Shown here in pieces: positions 61,207 through 64,000 of a stretch of 64,000 nt of DNA. Positions within the stretch are counted from its first letter, which is position 1. Each line of letters opens with the position of its first letter. Position numbers and translations under genes: made by a program. The notes below the pieces were generated by a model, which saw only the letters and a program-made list of their open reading frames with translations, did not search any database and was not told the DNA's origin. The stretch comes from Stropharia rugosoannulata (lineage: Eukaryota; Basidiomycota; Agaricomycetes; Agaricales; Strophariaceae), in contig JANCIK010000001.1 in assembly GCA_028532985.1 (NCBI GenBank), forward strand, positions 2,728,001-2,792,000, written 5' to 3'.

Positions 61207-61900
61207 CTAGCGTCGTATTCCACGAGCGGGCGGCGCGACTCCACGTCCACGGCGAGCTAATAAGAAAATCGGACGTAAGCGGTCAGTCTGACACTAGCGA
61301 GATGACAAAGCCGAAGGAGAAAACTCGCAACGTACCGTTTGCTAAATAATAATAAAAGGAAAATATGGAAACGGTGAGCAGATGATCCCGTCCGGTAACG
61401 AAAAATGACGCACCTCGCATGATTGTAGCGCGTCCTCGCGCTGTACCGATACCCCGTCCGCGCATGGCATTTGGACCTACACGCTTGAACCTATTACGAG
61501 GACGAGCCATTATCAATAATCCCAATGGTTTGTGAAGTCCAGGGAAGCTTACATCGGGGCATTCTGCAACATATCAGGTACAATGAAGAAACGAATCATA
61601 CTTCCCCGGATATAGACCTGTTCCAGCTGGGAAACACGACCATCGCGACCAGTTACGGTAATATCTTTCAGAGAGATGTTCAAGTTGTCTTCCGCTAGTA
61701 GTTTTAAAGTACCATGACGAGATATGCAAAGTAGAAGAAATCTAGTGAGTTCCATAAACCAAACCAAAACCACAGATCAGGAACGCACCTTCTGCAAGTT
61801 TTCCCCGATACAGCTGACCTGTCTTGAGTTCAACAGTAATTATATGTCCCAATGATTCATGTAGAAGCTTGATTGGCACCCCGAGTCCTGCATTGGCCAT
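61207..61900 (-). CDS. SMD3: Small nuclear ribonucleoprotein Sm D3
   Basis: Four or five small exons. The start [20 protein letters not shown] is followed by [17 protein letters not shown] (Sm1 motif), then [20 protein letters not shown] and [20 protein letters not shown] (Sm2 motif with the RG pair). [20 protein letters not shown] and a final [16 protein letters not shown] form the Arg/Gly tail that is symmetrically dimethylated in other eukaryotes. SmD3 pairs with SmB in the heptameric ring on U1, U2, U4 and U5 snRNAs. Length and motif spacing are normal. Confidence 0.93.
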
Positions 61901-62798
61901 AGTCGTGAATGATGCGCGTCGTGAGTGATGTTACTACTTTATCCTTGGACTACTAGGATCCTGTGCTGGTTGGCAAGCGCTTCAAACCCAAGCACGACTA
62001 TTACTAAGCTTCGCAATCATAACTTTGTCATGTGACCTGGCAGCCTTAATTTGGCTTTGATACAACTATTAATTCCGACTATTGCAAGACTATTGTCGAA
62101 AGTTATTCGACCTCCGTCTCTTTGGCGTTTCTAAGGTTGCTAATCCATACCTCTGCAGGAACTATTATGGTTGGCTTCAATCTGGTTTCAATGGCTCGCA
62201 ATTTAGTAACCTCGGCACTTGGCCGGTATCCACTGATTCTATTTTATACTAACTCTATAACTTGTCACTGGGAGTCGGGGCCCACGATACACTGCCTGCT
62301 TCTCGCTCCGCGTTCTTAGGACGGGTTCTGCGGACTAGGCCGATGGGGCATCGCGAACGAGGAAGTGCACCTAGTTGACTAAGAATTGACATGTAACCCC
62401 TGGATTAAGTAGTACATACTTCTGCAGGACCATTGTGGTAATGTCTTCTGATATAATCGACATAGAATGCTCGGATATCCATCCGCGCAGCGGAGGAGAT
62501 TCGACTAAAGAAGGCATACTTAAATGCATGTTTTTTAGCATATACAACTATTGTTACTGAGTCATTAAAAACACTACCAAATTTTTTGCAACCGCAGTTA
62601 GTTGGTATAAGCAGCACTAAGCAAATCGGATCCGGAAAAAATGCTTGTCAGTTGTACGCTGTTTCGCATATTGTATATAAAATGACACGTCCAAAGCAAG
62701 TCCAAAATGCACTTCTTAATGACGCCAAAAGAGGCGGTGCACGTCAGAAGAAAGAAGCTCCGTAGCCGCGCAGAGTGATTCTTTTTGTATAGTTTTTC
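61901..62798. other. Spacer with possible unannotated exon
   Basis: About 900 bases. The minus strand at 62405-62617 shows an open frame ending RMDIRAFYVDYIRRHYHNGP just before a GTATGT donor-like site, and the plus strand at about 62680-62765 reads MTRPKQVQNALLNDAKRGGA to a stop. I recognise neither and cannot connect them to a gene, so none is called. Confidence 0.4.
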
Positions 62799-64000
62799 TT
62801 ATGACTTTTCTTCAAGCTCGCTCAAGAAAGCAAGCCAGGTCTTTTTGTCTATTATACCTTCGTCTAAGTGGTAGTTCTATGAGAAAATCGCCCAAGAGTT
62901 GAAATTATAACGTACAAAGTCCGTCTGTGTCTGTTATGACGACATATCGAGCACCTAGCTTGACAAATATTTGATGGACGAGCTCCATAGGAGAGTTGTT
63001 TGCCAGCGTTAGAGGAGCCTATTACAAAAGTATGAGAAGAAACAGAGGACCGATCACTGATGGATAAGTACCTGGTCCATGTAGCGAGTAAAGTCATAGG
63101 GATCCACTAATCCTGTATACTGGATGGAATCTTGCAAAGACGATATGGAAGAAGATGCGGCGGGGTGAGAATATGCTGTATGGAAATGAACTTCTTCGTC
63201 GGGGTTACTTGCCACCAAACCTGATATAGAGTTTAGAATGTAATGCAAAGTTTCGGAGAAGAATCATACTCAATGCATGCTCCAGTTCGTTTGTCCCTAT
63301 ATAGCCAACCATACGCATACCTTCGTCATTGACATCTTGTCTGAGGATAGGGAACCCATTGTCATCAGATTCAGAGGAAGCCAAGCTGATAAGTTGATCT
63401 CCGAGGCTCTTCACAGTGTTTTTCTGATCCAATTTAATTACTTCAACATCTCGAGATACCTACGCACCATTCTTCGTCAGATATAACCTTCTGAGAAATA
63501 TTAGTACACACCGCATCGCCTATTTGCAAGGAACCCCAGAGATATTCGTGTTTAGAATCGAGGTAAGGAAGTTGACTAAGTTCGATAACCAAGTCGTAGA
63601 TACCCTTGGGCTCCAAGGCATCTGCGACGGTCTTGGCAACCAGTACCGAAAGCATGACAGGTACAGCGTATGTCAAAGTATCTGTGAGCTCAAACATAAT
63701 AACGGCCAAGGAGACCGTGGTGCGCTAAACGCCGGTATGATCACCAAATTATCACTACAAGTCTTAGATGTTACCAGCGAAAATAAACTCACGGTGACAC
63801 CCGACAGGGTAGCGGCCGCCCCCACCATTGCATATAAGCCAGGTATAATACCTGAGTGCGCGTACGTCAGCTACTGAAACTTAGGAAACAGTATGGAGAG
63901 TACATACAGTCCGCGTCTCCACCACATCCATCAAATAAAACAAAATCCGGGTTGCGGGCCTGAAGGTACTGCATAGCTATTCCTAGGACACGACCAGCAC
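62799..64000 (-). CDS. ClC-type voltage-gated chloride channel/transporter, C-terminal part (5' truncated by window)
   Basis: The minus-strand gene continues beyond base 64000. Visible segments include the end of the membrane domain (VIMFELTDTLTYAVPVMLSV, LVAKTVADALEPKGIYDLVI), the linker ELSQLPYLDSKHEYLWGSLQ and the start of CBS domain 1. SLASSESDDNGFPILRQDVN, MVGYIGTNELEHAL and the second CBS domain (PMELVHQIFVKLGARYVVIT, DTDG, GVIDKKTWLAFLSELEEKS) follow. The TAA is at 62799-62801. Fungal homologues such as Gef1 act in the Golgi, endosome or plasma membrane and supply chloride for pH and copper/iron homeostasis. Introns are numerous and short. The N-terminal membrane half, including the selectivity filter, lies outside the window. 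Confidence 0.9.

Overview
This window is gene-dense nuclear DNA from a filamentous basidiomycete, most likely an agaricomycete. Nearly every gene is split by 45-65 nt GT-AG introns. Several families are typical of that class: Plavaka transposase, DUF6698, DUF6533 membrane proteins and TE-like JmjC proteins. Exon boundaries were worked out by hand from splice signals, reading phase and remembered family sequence, with no alignments run.

Left conserved block (1-9.7 kb): the 3' end of a Cti6-like PHD-finger gene (+), the CORVET tether gene VPS8 (+) and the Golgi tether gene COG2 (-). A 0.9 kb MITE with 39-bp terminal inverted repeats and a 9-bp target duplication sits 72 bp upstream of the COG2 start.

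Accessory block (9.7-32 kb): an AT-rich, repeat-bearing island. It holds a TMEM184/Ost-alpha-type DUF300 membrane protein gene (-, with an 8-nt microexon), a DUF6698 gene (-), an unrecognised gene (+), a long Plavaka-type (CACTA-related) transposase gene with open exons (-), a decayed Enhancer-of-polycomb (EPL1) copy (+) and a JmjC-domain gene (+). A 35-nt hairpin motif occurs three times. Each copy lies 150-380 bp upstream of an accessory gene (the unrecognised gene, the transposase and the JmjC gene) and in the same orientation relative to that gene. It is the most unusual signal in the window and suggests shared control or a shared mobile origin.

Right conserved block (32-64 kb): a hemerythrin-like protein, PRKRIP1/DUF1168, the arginine methyltransferase RMT2, a secreted phosphoglycerate-mutase-like protein without its catalytic RHG, a DUF6533 protein, a tetraspan protein, a DUF1746 protein, a twin-CX9C protein resembling NDUFAF8, the giant lipid-transfer protein CSF1/BLTP1, YIP1, NSA2 (with a 6-nt microexon), a Zn2Cys6 transcription factor, SDHAF4, SmD3 and the C-terminal part of a ClC chloride channel. 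Many neighbours are convergent or divergent with very short spacers. YIP1 and NSA2 may even have overlapping start codons.

Functionally the conserved genes are housekeeping: endosome/Golgi trafficking (VPS8, COG2, YIP1, ClC, CSF1), mitochondrial assembly (SDHAF4, NDUFAF8-like), ribosome and RNA biogenesis (NSA2, SmD3, PRKRIP1) and transcription (Cti6-like, Zn2Cys6). No tRNA, rRNA or CRISPR array was found.
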